Below, in pieces: positions 52,353-61,034 of a DNA stretch of 64,000 nt (positions are counted from its first letter, which is position 1; every line of letters begins with the position of its first letter). The stretch covers positions 1-64,000 of the forward strand of contig CAYJDA010000007.1 in NCBI GenBank assembly GCA_964368815.1. Direction: 5' to 3'. The notes under the pieces were generated by a model. That model did no database searches, had not been told where the DNA came from, and saw only the letters and a list, made by a program, of their open reading frames with translations. The stretch is from CAYJBH01 sp964368815 (GTDB taxonomy: Bacteria > Bacillota > Clostridia > Oscillospirales > Ruminococcaceae). The position numbers were made by a program, and so were the translations under genes.

Positions 52353-53843
52353 TTAATTTAACGGTCTCATGGTTGGGAACAGCAACACATCTCTAATGCT
52401 GGAAGAACCGGTTAACAACATCACAAAGCGGTCGATACCGATACCGATTCCGCCGGTGGGTGGCATTCCGTAGGAAAGTGCTGTTAAAAAATCCTCGTCT
52501 AGCGGCGCCGCTTCGTCATCGCCTGCGGCCTTTGCCCTTTGCTGTGCTTCAAATCTTTCTCTTTGATCTATTGGGTCGTTTAGCTCGCTAAACGCGTTCG
52601 CATATTCTCTGCCACCAATAAACAGCTCAAATCTTTCGGTGTATCTTCCATCTTCGGGGCATTTTTTTGAAAGTGGCGATATCTCTACCGGATGATGAGT
52701 AAGGAAGGTGGGTTGGATTAACTCCTCTTCAGCATAACGCTCAAAAAACATATTTAAAACATCACCCCAACCATGGTGCGACATGGTTTCCATGCCTCGT
52801 TCCTTGGCAAGCGCCAAAGCCTGCTCGGTATTAAGACTATCAAAGTCAATACCGGAATATTTTTTAACAGCCTCGGTCATGGTGATTCGTGCAAAGGGCT
52901 GTCCCAAATCTATCTCGTTACCATCTAAACTTACCTTAGAGGTTGCAAGGACTCTTTCGGCTACACCCCTCATCACCCCTTCACAAAGCCTCATCATACC
53001 TTCATAATCGGTATACGCCTGGTATAATTCGAGCAATGTAAACTCCGGGTTATGTTTTGGAGATATTCCCTCGTTACGAAAAACACGACCAATTTCGTAA
53101 ACCTTATCAAATCCGCCAACAATTAGTCTTTTTAAATGAAGCTCTAACGCAATACGCATAGACATCGGTATATTAAGTGCATTGTGTTGTGTTAAAAACG
53201 GTCTCGCAGCGGCACCGCCGGCTTCGGTTTGAAGAACCGGTGTTTCTACCTCAATGAATCCCTGTTCGTCTAAGATGTTTCGCATTTCGCGAATAATTTT
53301 ACTGCGCAGAACAAAGGTGTTTTTAACCTCGGGATTTGCAATTAGGTCAACATAACGTTGACGATAACGAAGTTCGGTGTCCTTAAGTCCATGCCATTTC
53401 TCAGGTAGCGGTAACAACGCCTTTGCAAGGAAGGTAGCCGAGCTAACCGAAACTGAAATCTCGCCCTTACGGGTTCGAAACACATCGCCCGATACACCGA
53501 CTATGTCTCCGATATCGCATTTTAAAAAATCGCCGTAAAGCTCCTCACCCAAAACATCCTTTTTAATGTATAGCTGAATTCTACCGGAAGAATCAGTTAG
53601 GTCGGCGAAGCTTGCCTTACCCATATCACGCTTTGCGGTTATTCTGCCGGCAATGCTCACGGTTCTAACCGCTTCGTCATCATCGTTAAAGCTCTCAATT
53701 ATTTCAGCCGCATAGGCGTTAACCGGGTAGCTTGTTTGTTCAAAGGGGTTTTTTCCGGATGCTACGGCGGCAGAAAGCTTATCTCGTCTGATTTGTAGCA
53801 GCTCGGACAGCTCTATAGTATTATTTGTCTCGATATCGCTCAA
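52353..53843 (-). CDS. lysS: Lysyl-tRNA synthetase, class II
   Basis: A 496-residue synthetase. The N-terminal OB-fold binds the anticodon (about 55-160), motif 2 is FRNEGISPKHNPEFT and motif 3 is GIGIGIDRFVMLLTG. It starts with TTG behind AAGGA. It heads the leftward chain ruvX, two membrane proteins and potABCD. The 117-nt leader shows no T-box. Confidence 0.95.
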   Translation of the reverse strand: MSDIETNNTIELSELLQIRRDKLSAAVASGKNPFEQTSYPVNAYAAEIIESFNDDDEAVRTVSIAGRITAKRDMGKASFADLTDSSGRIQLYIKKDVLGEELYGDFLKCDIGDIVGVSGDVFRTRKGEISVSVSSATFLAKALLPLPEKWHGLKDTELRYRQRYVDLIANPEVKNTFVLRSKIIREMRNILDEQGFIEVETPVLQTEAGGAAARPFLTQHNALNIPMSMRIALELHLKRLIVGGFDKVYEIGRVFRNEGISPKHNPEFTLLELYQAYTDYEGMMRLCEGVMRGVAERVLATSKVSLDGNEIDLGQPFARITMTEAVKKYSGIDFDSLNTEQALALAKERGMETMSHHGWGDVLNMFFERYAEEELIQPTFLTHHPVEISPLSKKCPEDGRYTERFELFIGGREYANAFSELNDPIDQRERFEAQQRAKAAGDDEAAPLDEDFLTALSYGMPPTGGIGIGIDRFVMLLTGSSSIRDVLLFPTMRPLN

Positions 53844-53961
53844 TTTTATAGTCCTTCTTATTTTATATAGTATGGCATCTTCGGCTCGAATAATCCTAAA
53901 TTGTTAAAATAATAAATCTTTACAGGAAAAACGGGAAATACCCATACCGCTTCAATTATCT

Positions 53962-53989
53962 ATTATACATAAAAACCGACAAAATACAA
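53962..53989 (-). promoter_or_regulatory. Promoter of lysS and the downstream chain
   Basis: On the minus strand TTGTAT (53989-53984), a 16-bp spacer and TATAAT (53967-53962) lie about 120 bp upstream of lysS. The 226-bp gap between lysS and the Dph6-like gene holds only this promoter and AT-rich sequence. Confidence 0.65.
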
Positions 53990-54069
53990 GCACTTTAAAT
54001 AAAAATTATCTTTTGTAATAATTGTAAAAACAACTCAACCATATGTTTAGATAATAAAGATAAACTTCA

Positions 54070-54741
54070 TCAATATATAGTATTTACATTGTCTGCGTCA
54101 CAGACAATGTCTACAACCGAGGTTACCCCAAAATCTATCTGTTCCTTGATTATATAGTTTAATTTCTTTTTAAAGATAGGCCCATCAACAACAAGGGTGT
54201 GGTATTCGCCATATTCACCGCAAATATCTATGCCATGCTGTTCGAACTGTTTTATCATTGCATGGTCAATTTTCCTGCCAAGAAGCGTTTTCGGAAGTTT
54301 TTCATTGTTGATAGATTTAATAATGCAGCAAAAATTATTGTTTAATAGTTCATCTAAAATCACCCGACGATCAAGATGCCAAAGCGGGAAGTGGGTTTTT
54401 ATTCCTACATTTGAACAGCGTTCGTCTGCCCAGGTTTTATGGTCGGATATATCGATATCTCCAAACACAGCAACCTCGGCACCAAGTTCAACCGCTTCTT
54501 TTAAGCTTTTTTCGATAACCTCATTATAGTCGCCCTTAGACGATTTGCCAAAAATAATCGGAATTTCAAGACAGTTGGAAACTGCATTCATCATCGTGTA
54601 GTCGGCACCGTGAAAATAAGATCGTTGCTGTTCTTCGTTTACCATAACCAGTAGTGCAATTGGGGTATGGCCCGCTGCCAACATTCTGTGAAGTGCAAGG
54701 CTACTGTCCTTGCCAAAGCTGTATGAGAGTACAAATTTCAT
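54070..54741 (-). CDS. Dph6-like PP-loop ATPase
   Basis: A 223-residue protein of the diphthine-ammonia ligase/MJ0570 family. The PP-loop is LSYSFGKDSSLALHRM and EYGEYHTLVVDGP near the end is family-typical. Bacteria lack diphthamide, so the bacterial substrate is unknown. The ATG at 54741 follows GAAAGGA; the longer frame to 54801 has no site. It is monocistronic and divergent from gltX. Confidence 0.85.
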   Translation of the reverse strand: MKFVLSYSFGKDSSLALHRMLAAGHTPIALLVMVNEEQQRSYFHGADYTMMNAVSNCLEIPIIFGKSSKGDYNEVIEKSLKEAVELGAEVAVFGDIDISDHKTWADERCSNVGIKTHFPLWHLDRRVILDELLNNNFCCIIKSINNEKLPKTLLGRKIDHAMIKQFEQHGIDICGEYGEYHTLVVDGPIFKKKLNYIIKEQIDFGVTSVVDIVCDADNVNTIY

Positions 54742-54882
54742 CTGTAAATCCTTTCGTAAAAAGTTCTCGATAAGTTTAACATAAACACTGTAATAAATCA
54801 ATATTTATCATAATACAACAACCGAAAACGGCTATATAATAATGAACACAACTTTTTCACACCTTTACCTTTATTATGCTAC

Positions 54883-54910
54883 TTGACTTCTTGTAAATTT
54901 GTTGTAAAAT
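54883..54910 (+). promoter_or_regulatory. Promoter of gltX
   Basis: TTGACT (54883-54888), a 16-bp spacer and TAAAAT (54905-54910) lie about 70 bp upstream of gltX. The gap from 54742 to 54980 holds no gene. Confidence 0.65.
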
Positions 54911-54980
54911 AGATTACAATACAATAAAGTAAATTATAATCTTGCCTAAACGGCTATTTTGAAAGGAAACACCAACCTAT

Positions 54981-56432
54981 ATGAACAAAACAAGAACCAG
55001 ATTTGCTCCAAGCCCTACCGGTTATATGCATGTTGGAAATCTTCGAACCGCACTTTATGCCTACCTAAAGGCAAAGAAGGACAATGGAACCTTTATACTA
55101 AGAATTGAGGACACTGATCGTGAACGGCTTGTTGAAGGTGCGGTAGATATTATATATAGTACCCTAAAAGAAACCGGCCTACACTGGGATGAAGGTCCCG
55201 ACGTGGGCGGCCCTTGCGCACCGTATATTCAAAGTGAGCGTAGAAACAGCTATATACCCCATGCAGAAAGTCTTATAGAAAAAGGTCATGCCTACCGTTG
55301 CTTTTGTAGTAAAGAGCGACTGGAGGAACAGCGGGCAAACCAGCCGGACGATGCCCCTGCCCCGATGTATGACGGGCATTGCCGAACCCTATCCGATCAG
55401 GAGATAGAAAAAAAACTATCTGACGGAACCCCTTATATTATTCGTCAGCTTATGCCAAACAGCGGAGATGTTTCTTTCGACGATGAAGTATACGGACATA
55501 TCGAGGTAGATGCATCGCTGTTGGAGGATCAAATTCTTATCAAGACCGATGGCATGCCAACCTATAATTTTGCCAACGTTGTGGACGACCATGAAATGGG
55601 AATAACCCACATTATAAGAGGAAGCGAGTATCTTTCCTCCACCCCTAAATACAATCTTTTGTATGAGGCATTTGGTTGGGAAGTCCCTACCTATATACAT
55701 TGCCCACCTGTTATGAAGGATGCCACCAACAAACTGTCTAAGAGAAACGGTGACGCTTCTTATGAAGATTTGGTGGAGAAAGGCTATTTAAAGGAAGCTC
55801 TTGTTAACTATATTGCCATGCTCGGATGGGGACCAAAGGATGAGAGGGAGATATTCTCGTTATCCGAACTGGTTGAAGTTTTTGATGTTTCGGGAATAAG
55901 TAAAAGTCCTGCCATCTTCGACTACGACAAGCTTCGCCATATTAATGCCGAACATATTCGCTCGATGCCGTTTGATGCATTTTGCGAAATGGTTACTCCT
56001 ATAATAAAACAAACGGTTAAGGATGAATGTGAGCTTACACTGCTGTGTACCCTTCTTCAAAAAAGAACCGAACTTTTATCCGATATAGCCGAGCAGATTG
56101 ATTTTATCGACGAAATGCCGAGCTATGATACCGATATGTATGTAAGTAAAAAAATGAAGACGACCAAGGAAGGATGTCGGGACACATTAAAGGAGCTATT
56201 GCCCGTGCTGGAAAATCTTTCAGATTTTAGCAACGAATCAGTACATGCTGCGGTTTTTGATCATATTGCAAAAAAAGAGGTTAAGAACGGTATTGTTTTG
56301 TGGCCACTTAGAGTAGCGGTTTCGGGAAAAATGTGCACCCCGGGCGGCGGCACCGAGCTTGCAGCAATTATAGGCAAAGAAAAAACGCTAAGACGTATCG
56401 AAGAAGGTATACGCCTTTTAGAAAACAGTTAA
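54981..56432 (+). CDS. gltX: Glutamyl-tRNA synthetase
   Basis: A 483-residue class I synthetase. The HIGH-like motif is in PSPTGYMHVGNLRTA and the KMSKS-like motif is NKLSKRNGD; the C-terminal helical anticodon domain spans about 320-480. A zinc-binding cysteine cluster seems partly kept (CFCSKERL ... CRT). GAAAGGAAA precedes the ATG. It ends 13 nt before the RING gene. Confidence 0.95.
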   Translation: MNKTRTRFAPSPTGYMHVGNLRTALYAYLKAKKDNGTFILRIEDTDRERLVEGAVDIIYSTLKETGLHWDEGPDVGGPCAPYIQSERRNSYIPHAESLIEKGHAYRCFCSKERLEEQRANQPDDAPAPMYDGHCRTLSDQEIEKKLSDGTPYIIRQLMPNSGDVSFDDEVYGHIEVDASLLEDQILIKTDGMPTYNFANVVDDHEMGITHIIRGSEYLSSTPKYNLLYEAFGWEVPTYIHCPPVMKDATNKLSKRNGDASYEDLVEKGYLKEALVNYIAMLGWGPKDEREIFSLSELVEVFDVSGISKSPAIFDYDKLRHINAEHIRSMPFDAFCEMVTPIIKQTVKDECELTLLCTLLQKRTELLSDIAEQIDFIDEMPSYDTDMYVSKKMKTTKEGCRDTLKELLPVLENLSDFSNESVHAAVFDHIAKKEVKNGIVLWPLRVAVSGKMCTPGGGTELAAIIGKEKTLRRIEEGIRLLENS

Positions 56433-56445
56433 CTTTGGAGAGTAT

Positions 56446-57330
56446 ATGACCGATTGTAAAGGGCAGACCTGCCCTATATGTAACCGTAGATTTTTAGATG
56501 AAGACGACATTGCGGTTTGCCCCGACTGCGGAACGCCACACCATCGTGAGTGTTACCTACAGCGCGGTAGCTGTGCAAATGCCGAGCTTCATCAAAATGG
56601 TTTTGTGTGGAGTCCCAGCAGTCCGGAACCTCTTCCTAAGAGCTGTCCCAACTGTAATGCAACAAACGAGCCGGAACGCTCATTCTGTTCGAGTTGTGGC
56701 AAACCGTTAGGTTCGCCGGTGCCGCTGGAGGTTGAGAGCGAAAAGAGCTTCATGGACGCTGTTTCGGCGCTGGAATCTTTTAATCAGGTTAATAACGTTG
56801 CCGAAAACGATGAGATAGACGGCATAAAAATAACGGATTGGAAAACCTACATTGGAAAGGCAACTCCGAGATATATCTATTCTTTTAAAAGGATGGATGC
56901 AACAAATCAAAAAATTCAATTCTGCTTATCGGCTATGTTTTTTGCTCCATTTTTCTTTATGTATCGCAGAATGTGGTTGATAGGAATTATTGCAATGCTC
57001 ATTGATATAATTCTTTCGGTGCCGACATCCATTTTACTGGTTCATGAAGTTTATCGTATTTCTTTTGAAATAGATACCGAAACCCTTACCACAATTGCAA
57101 ACGTAGCCAGTGTTGTTATGATAGCAATAAATACTACATGGGGTGCCTTTGCGATATATCTATACCGTAAATCGGCTGGGAAAAGCATAAAAAAAATGCA
57201 ACAGAATTCCGCCACCGAGGAACAGTTTCAGGAGGTGCTTGCAAAGCGCTCCGGACCTTGTAAAGTTGTCATGATGGTTGTGGTTGGACTTTTCGTTTTT
57301 TCATTTTTCTCCCAGCTGTTAATGTTATAA
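56446..57330 (+). CDS. Prokaryotic RING-finger membrane protein
   Basis: A 294-residue protein. Residues 8-42 form a RING-like double zinc site (CPICNRRF, CPDCGTPHHRECY, GSC), typical of Prok-RING_1. A zinc ribbon follows at 65-82 (CPNCNA, CSSCGK). The second half has about four membrane helices (165-190, 195-215, 220-245, 275-294) with a DUF2628-like layout. Eukaryotic RINGs usually ligate ubiquitin; the role of bacterial ones in membrane proteins is unknown. It probably shares the gltX promoter. Confidence 0.8.
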   Translation: MTDCKGQTCPICNRRFLDEDDIAVCPDCGTPHHRECYLQRGSCANAELHQNGFVWSPSSPEPLPKSCPNCNATNEPERSFCSSCGKPLGSPVPLEVESEKSFMDAVSALESFNQVNNVAENDEIDGIKITDWKTYIGKATPRYIYSFKRMDATNQKIQFCLSAMFFAPFFFMYRRMWLIGIIAMLIDIILSVPTSILLVHEVYRISFEIDTETLTTIANVASVVMIAINTTWGAFAIYLYRKSAGKSIKKMQQNSATEEQFQEVLAKRSGPCKVVMMVVVGLFVFSFFSQLLML

Positions 57331-57340
57331 GCTCCATTAT

Positions 57341-57436
57341 CTCCGCCGGAGGCGGAGCTATTGGAAATACCTCTTGCAAAGATAACTTTGCAATTTGCAC
57401 CTTTGGTGCAAATACGATGTATTTCTCAGGGTGGTA
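57341..57436 (+). repeat. Hairpin-rich 96-bp repeat, copy 1
   Basis: Exact copy of 57459-57554. It contains a CTCCGCC/GGCGGAG hairpin (57341-57357), then an outer stem GAAATAC ... GTATTTC that encloses two hairpins: TTGCAAAG-ATAA-CTTTGCAA and TTTGCACC-TTT-GGTGCAAA. It lies just after the RING gene stop. It encodes no credible protein. Confidence 0.9.
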
Positions 57437-57458
57437 GGTTCGGAGGTTTCTACATTTT

Positions 57459-57554
57459 CTCCGCCGGAGGCGGAGCTATTGGAAATACCTCTTGCAAAGA
57501 TAACTTTGCAATTTGCACCTTTGGTGCAAATACGATGTATTTCTCAGGGTGGTA
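57459..57554 (+). repeat. Hairpin-rich 96-bp repeat, copy 2
   Basis: Identical to copy 1 over 96 bp, offset by 118 bp with a 22-bp spacer. The lack of any difference suggests recent duplication or gene conversion. A partial relative lies at 63541-63575. Confidence 0.9.
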
Positions 57555-57574
57555 CTTGTGGTATATAAAGTACA

Positions 57575-57618
57575 GGCTACTACAGATGAGGTGTTCCATC
57601 GGTAGTAGCCTTATTTTT
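57575..57618 (+). terminator. Terminator after the gltX-RING-repeat region
   Basis: GGCTACTAC (57575-57583) pairs with GTAGTAGCC (57602-57610), 9 bp, an 18-nt loop, followed by TTATTTTTTATT. It ends rightward transcription and overlaps the 3' end of the small leftward gene. Confidence 0.75.
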
Positions 57619-57785
57619 TATTCTTGTGCCATAGAGTACTGAAAGTCTTCATATACAAGTTTGCTTCCTATATCAACCTCCTGAGGCAAAAAGAAAAGTG
57701 CGACCTGATTTTCGCCTTTTTCACTTACTAATATTGCATAATCTCCGGCTATGTCCTTTACGGTATAATAGACTTTATCTAACAT
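57618..57785 (-). CDS. Small 55-residue DUF3006-like protein
   Basis: A 55-codon gene on the minus strand: ATG at 57785, TAA at 57618-57620. AAAGGAGG stands 5 nt before the start and a promoter (TTGACA, 16 bp, TATAAT) at 57864-57837. The protein begins MLDKVYYTVKDI, has a GDYAILVSEKGENQVALFF core and an FLPQEVDIGSKL segment, which resembles DUF3006, a small beta-barrel-like family. Function unknown. Confidence 0.75.
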   Translation of the reverse strand: MLDKVYYTVKDIAGDYAILVSEKGENQVALFFLPQEVDIGSKLVYEDFQYSMAQE

Positions 57786-57836
57786 TTATCCTCCTTTATA
57801 TAAATATATAATTTCATGGGTTAATCGGATATTAAT

Positions 57837-57864
57837 ATTATATATTATCCATCTTGTTTGTCAA
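57837..57864 (-). promoter_or_regulatory. Promoter of the 55-residue gene
   Basis: TTGACA (57864-57859), a 16-bp spacer and TATAAT (57842-57837) on the minus strand are perfect consensus boxes, about 50 bp before the ATG. Confidence 0.8.
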
Positions 57865-57870
57865 TAATAG

Positions 57871-57919
57871 TGGGTGCCCGAAAACAAAGCTTTTTGCAAA
57901 GTCGGCTTTTGTGGCACCC
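57871..57919. repeat. Long imperfect hairpin between divergent promoters
   Basis: GGGTGCC near 57871 pairs with GGCACCC near 57913, and ACAAAGC and GCTTTTGT continue the stem inside with a loop of about 14 nt. It lies between the divergent promoters of the small gene and dnaD and could be an operator or a structured-repeat remnant. The 214-bp gap holds no other element. Confidence 0.55.
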
Positions 57920-57943
57920 CTGAATATTTATCGGTGCGTATTG

Positions 57944-57971
57944 TTGACAAGCATAAAAAATATGGTAAAAT
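57944..57971 (+). promoter_or_regulatory. Promoter of the dnaD-dnaC-alr-hexokinase operon
   Basis: TTGACA (57944-57949), a 16-bp spacer and TAAAAT (57966-57971) lie 29 bp before the dnaD start; AGGGGG serves as the ribosome site. Confidence 0.75.
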
Positions 57972-57999
57972 GATAATATAAAAAACGTAGGGGGACGGC

Positions 58000-58941
58000 T
58001 TGATGAGATATCGATTAAATAGGACGGAGGGGGGCGAAGAGTTCAGCATCCCAAAGTCTGTTATCGATATGCTCGAAAAGCTTACCGATGCAAGGCTGAG
58101 AATTGCTTTAACCATCTGTAAAATGGGCGGTGAGTTTACGCCGCACAGCCTTTCAAAACAGCTATCCGGAAGGTATAGCCTTGCAACGCTGGAAAAGGAG
58201 CTTCATTTTTTAGAGGGTGCCGGCATGATATGGGCCCAGGAGGAGATATTAAAACCAGATAGAAATATTGCATCCCTAAAGCCTGCAGAACAAAAGACTA
58301 AGCCGGAGGATATTTTGTTGCTTGCTTCTACCAGCAACGAGATGAAATCGCTTGTTAGGCTTGCTCAGGACATACTTGGAAAAACGCTTTCCGGCGGAGA
58401 TATAACCATTCTTGCAACCCTTATGTTTGCGGAAGGTATGTCGGTGGAAATGCTGGCGCTTGGTATTGCCCACTGTGCGGTAGAAAAAAACAAGCCCAAC
58501 ATAAGGTACATAGACAAGGTTATGCGTGGCTGGCTTGCCGATGGGGTTACCGATTTACCTTCGGCAGAAAACTATCTTGAAGAAAAGGATAGGCAGGAAA
58601 AACTTAAAAAACATGTTGCCGGAATGATAGGGGTAGAAAATGTTAGTTATGCCGAGTCACTTTTAATCATAAAATGGTATAAAGAGTTTGGCTACGACGA
58701 TAAAATGATTAAGGAAGCAATAATGTTTGCCGGCGAAAAATCCTCGGTAAGATATGTAAACGGAATTTTGCGAAGATGGAACGAGCAGGGACATAAAACG
58801 GTAAAGGATGTTAGAGCCGCCAACACCTCAGGCAGTAATATCAATACCGTTAAAAAAATAGATAAAAAAGATGATGTAATGATAAAGCGGCGCGGCAGTG
58901 TGCCGGTATTTAGAAGCAAAGCAGGGAAGGCAGACGGCTAA
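58000..58941 (+). CDS. DnaD-domain replication protein
   Basis: A 313-residue protein. The N-terminal half resembles a winged helix (about 20-90), and two DnaB_2/DnaD-type helical domains follow (about 110-185 and 195-275), the second with the conserved LLIIKWYKEFGYDDKMI region (core IKWYKEFGY). It resembles DnaD/DnaB primosome proteins that load the helicase with DnaC-type ATPases. The TAATG overlap couples it to the loader gene. Confidence 0.87.
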   Translation: MMRYRLNRTEGGEEFSIPKSVIDMLEKLTDARLRIALTICKMGGEFTPHSLSKQLSGRYSLATLEKELHFLEGAGMIWAQEEILKPDRNIASLKPAEQKTKPEDILLLASTSNEMKSLVRLAQDILGKTLSGGDITILATLMFAEGMSVEMLALGIAHCAVEKNKPNIRYIDKVMRGWLADGVTDLPSAENYLEEKDRQEKLKKHVAGMIGVENVSYAESLLIIKWYKEFGYDDKMIKEAIMFAGEKSSVRYVNGILRRWNEQGHKTVKDVRAANTSGSNINTVKKIDKKDDVMIKRRGSVPVFRSKAGKADG

Positions 58942-59906
58942 TGTTGACACATGAACAGTATAAACGTAGGGCTCTTGCCGAGATAGCGGCAAGGCGGCAG
59001 CGCAACCATTCAAGATTTGATATTAAGCTGGCAAAGCTATATAAACAACATCCCGAGCTGGCAAATTTAGAGACACAGCGAAAGGAGTTAACCGCCAAGG
59101 TCTCCGCAGAGGTTGTTCAGGGCGGTGAGCTTAAAGCTACCACGGTAAGGCATATCGCGAATATGCAAAAAATATTAAACGAGAGATTTAATTCGATGGG
59201 TATATCATCCGAAGATCTCGAACCCGATTATAACTGTAAACAATGCAAAGATACCGCAAGGTATGAGGGAAAAACCTGTAGCTGTGTAGGCGACCTTATC
59301 AACCGAATGGTTCAAAAAGATTTAGCGGCGGTAACCCCGCTGGAGCTATCACAATTTTCCACCTTCGACATAACCCTTTACCCCGATGATCTTTGTGATC
59401 AGCTTGATAAAACGGCAAGGGAGCAGATGAAGGACGTTCTTGTTTACTGTAAAGAATTTGCAAATTATTTTTCTCCAGACAACCGAAGCATTATGATGAT
59501 AGGTGAGGCAGGACTTGGAAAAACACATCTTGCCCTTGCCATAGCTAACGAGGTTATTAATCGAGGGTATCTGGTTGTGTATGTAAGTGCCGGAAATATT
59601 TTTACCGAGCTGGAAAGCCGTCGTCGTGACGGAGAAACTCATCTTTTAAAGCTATTGTATGAGGCAGATCTGTTAATTGTGGACGATATAGGAAGCGAAA
59701 TTGTTAACCCTACCACCCTAAACTATCTATATAACATGCTAAACGTTAGGTTGAACACCTCTCGATGCAGTATTTACACCACCAATATAACAACGCAGGA
59801 GTTATTGGTGGCAAGGTATACCGAAAAGATAGCCTCTCGCCTTCTTGGAAGCTGCGATCAGCTACATTTTGTAGGCGAGGACATACGACTTATGGAGCGG
59901 CTATGA
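58941..59906 (+). CDS. DnaC/DnaI-type helicase loader ATPase
   Basis: A 321-residue AAA+ ATPase. The N-terminal helical region (1-90) precedes a zinc-site-like CKQCKDTARYEGKTCSC segment (cysteines near residues 96, 99, 109 and 111). Walker A is GEAGLGKTHLA, Walker B LLIVDDIGSE. It should load the replicative helicase with the DnaD-like partner. Its stop overlaps the alr ATG (ATGA). Confidence 0.92.
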   Translation: MLTHEQYKRRALAEIAARRQRNHSRFDIKLAKLYKQHPELANLETQRKELTAKVSAEVVQGGELKATTVRHIANMQKILNERFNSMGISSEDLEPDYNCKQCKDTARYEGKTCSCVGDLINRMVQKDLAAVTPLELSQFSTFDITLYPDDLCDQLDKTAREQMKDVLVYCKEFANYFSPDNRSIMMIGEAGLGKTHLALAIANEVINRGYLVVYVSAGNIFTELESRRRDGETHLLKLLYEADLLIVDDIGSEIVNPTTLNYLYNMLNVRLNTSRCSIYTTNITTQELLVARYTEKIASRLLGSCDQLHFVGEDIRLMERL

Positions 59907-61030
59907 GATTATATCCCGAACAGGATTCATCAAGATGCTATGCGACAATAGACCTCGATAGGTTAATCGAAAACTGTAATGTGCTTAAAAAAAATGCCGG
60001 CAACAAGGGTCTGTTGGCAGTAGTTAAGGCAGATGCGTACGGACACGGAGCGATAGAGGTTGCCTCAGCGCTAAGAGGTATGGTGGAGATGTTTGCGGTA
60101 TCCACTGCCGAGGAAGCGTTCGAGCTTAGAGAGGCGGGAATTGAGGAAGAGCTTTTAGTGCTCGGATATGTTCCTACGGGACAGCTAAAGGCGCTTTCTA
60201 TGCAAAACGTTATTATAACGGTATACGACGAGGAATACGCAGTAAAGCAGTCAGAAATTGCTGCCGGCGAAGGGTTTACACTCAGGGCGCATCTAAAGGT
60301 TAACAGCGGCATGAATCGCCTTGGGATATCGGTGGATAACGAGCCCGCGATGTTGAGATTACTCTCGCAGGATAGGCTTAAGATAGAAGGAATATTTACA
60401 CATCTTGCAGTTGCCGACGGCGAGAATGAGCAGGACAAATTATTTACAATAGGGCAGCATAGCAGTTTTATTAAGAGGGTAGAAAGCCTTAAGCTTAAGG
60501 GGTTTAACCCAAGGTATATCCATAGTGAGAACACGGCAGGAACAGCCTTTAGCAGATTTTCTGAGAGCAATCTCGTAAGATGCGGTATCGGGCTTTACGG
60601 ATATCCTCCGGCAGATGCTCCGATAGAGGGGTTGAAGCCGGTTATGCAGCTTTATGCGAGGGTTGCACAATGTCAATTCTTGAAAAAAGGAGATGCGATA
60701 AGTTACGGCCGAACCTATGTTGCAGATAAGGACATGACGGTTGCTGTAGTTACGGCGGGATATGCCGATGGGTACACAAGGCTTTTATCCGACAAAGGAA
60801 TCGTAGAGGTTTGCGGTAAAAAAGCCAACGTTATCGGCAGGGTGTGCATGGATTATCTTTTTATAGATATTTCGAAAATAAATGTCGTTTCAATAGGCGA
60901 TGATGTTAAACTTTTGGGTGACGCTCCCGCTATTGATGCAGCCAAGGCCGCAAAACTATGCGGAAAGATAAGCTATGAACTATTATGTGGAATTTCCACA
61001 AGAGTTATAAGGATTTACAACAAGGAGTAA
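59903..61030 (+). CDS. alr: Alanine racemase
   Basis: A 375-residue PLP fold-III enzyme that makes D-alanine for peptidoglycan. The PLP lysine is in VVKADAYGHGA, and the catalytic tyrosine region is YGRTYVADKDM. ATG 59903 overlaps the preceding stop; the open frame extends to 59765 but is a shadow of the loader gene. It ends 4 nt before the hexokinase. Confidence 0.94.
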   Translation: MRLYPEQDSSRCYATIDLDRLIENCNVLKKNAGNKGLLAVVKADAYGHGAIEVASALRGMVEMFAVSTAEEAFELREAGIEEELLVLGYVPTGQLKALSMQNVIITVYDEEYAVKQSEIAAGEGFTLRAHLKVNSGMNRLGISVDNEPAMLRLLSQDRLKIEGIFTHLAVADGENEQDKLFTIGQHSSFIKRVESLKLKGFNPRYIHSENTAGTAFSRFSESNLVRCGIGLYGYPPADAPIEGLKPVMQLYARVAQCQFLKKGDAISYGRTYVADKDMTVAVVTAGYADGYTRLLSDKGIVEVCGKKANVIGRVCMDYLFIDISKINVVSIGDDVKLLGDAPAIDAAKAAKLCGKISYELLCGISTRVIRIYNKE

Positions 61031-61034
61031 AAGG

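Noticed and set aside
53844..53961. T-box leader for lysS
   Set aside because: No T-box core sequence or terminator/antiterminator pair visible in the roughly 117-nt leader.
57341..57554. Possible CRISPR
   Set aside because: Only two units with a 96-bp repeat and one 22-bp spacer, no cas genes; hairpin layout is of a REP- or MITE-like element.
57361..57642. Open frame of 93 codons across the 96-bp repeats
   Set aside because: It has no ribosome site, reads through two identical hairpin repeats and a terminator, and gives a repetitive peptide with no family likeness.
59765..59902. Upstream 46-codon extension of alr
   Set aside because: Shadow of the loader ATPase; the ATGA overlap at 59903 is the normal start.
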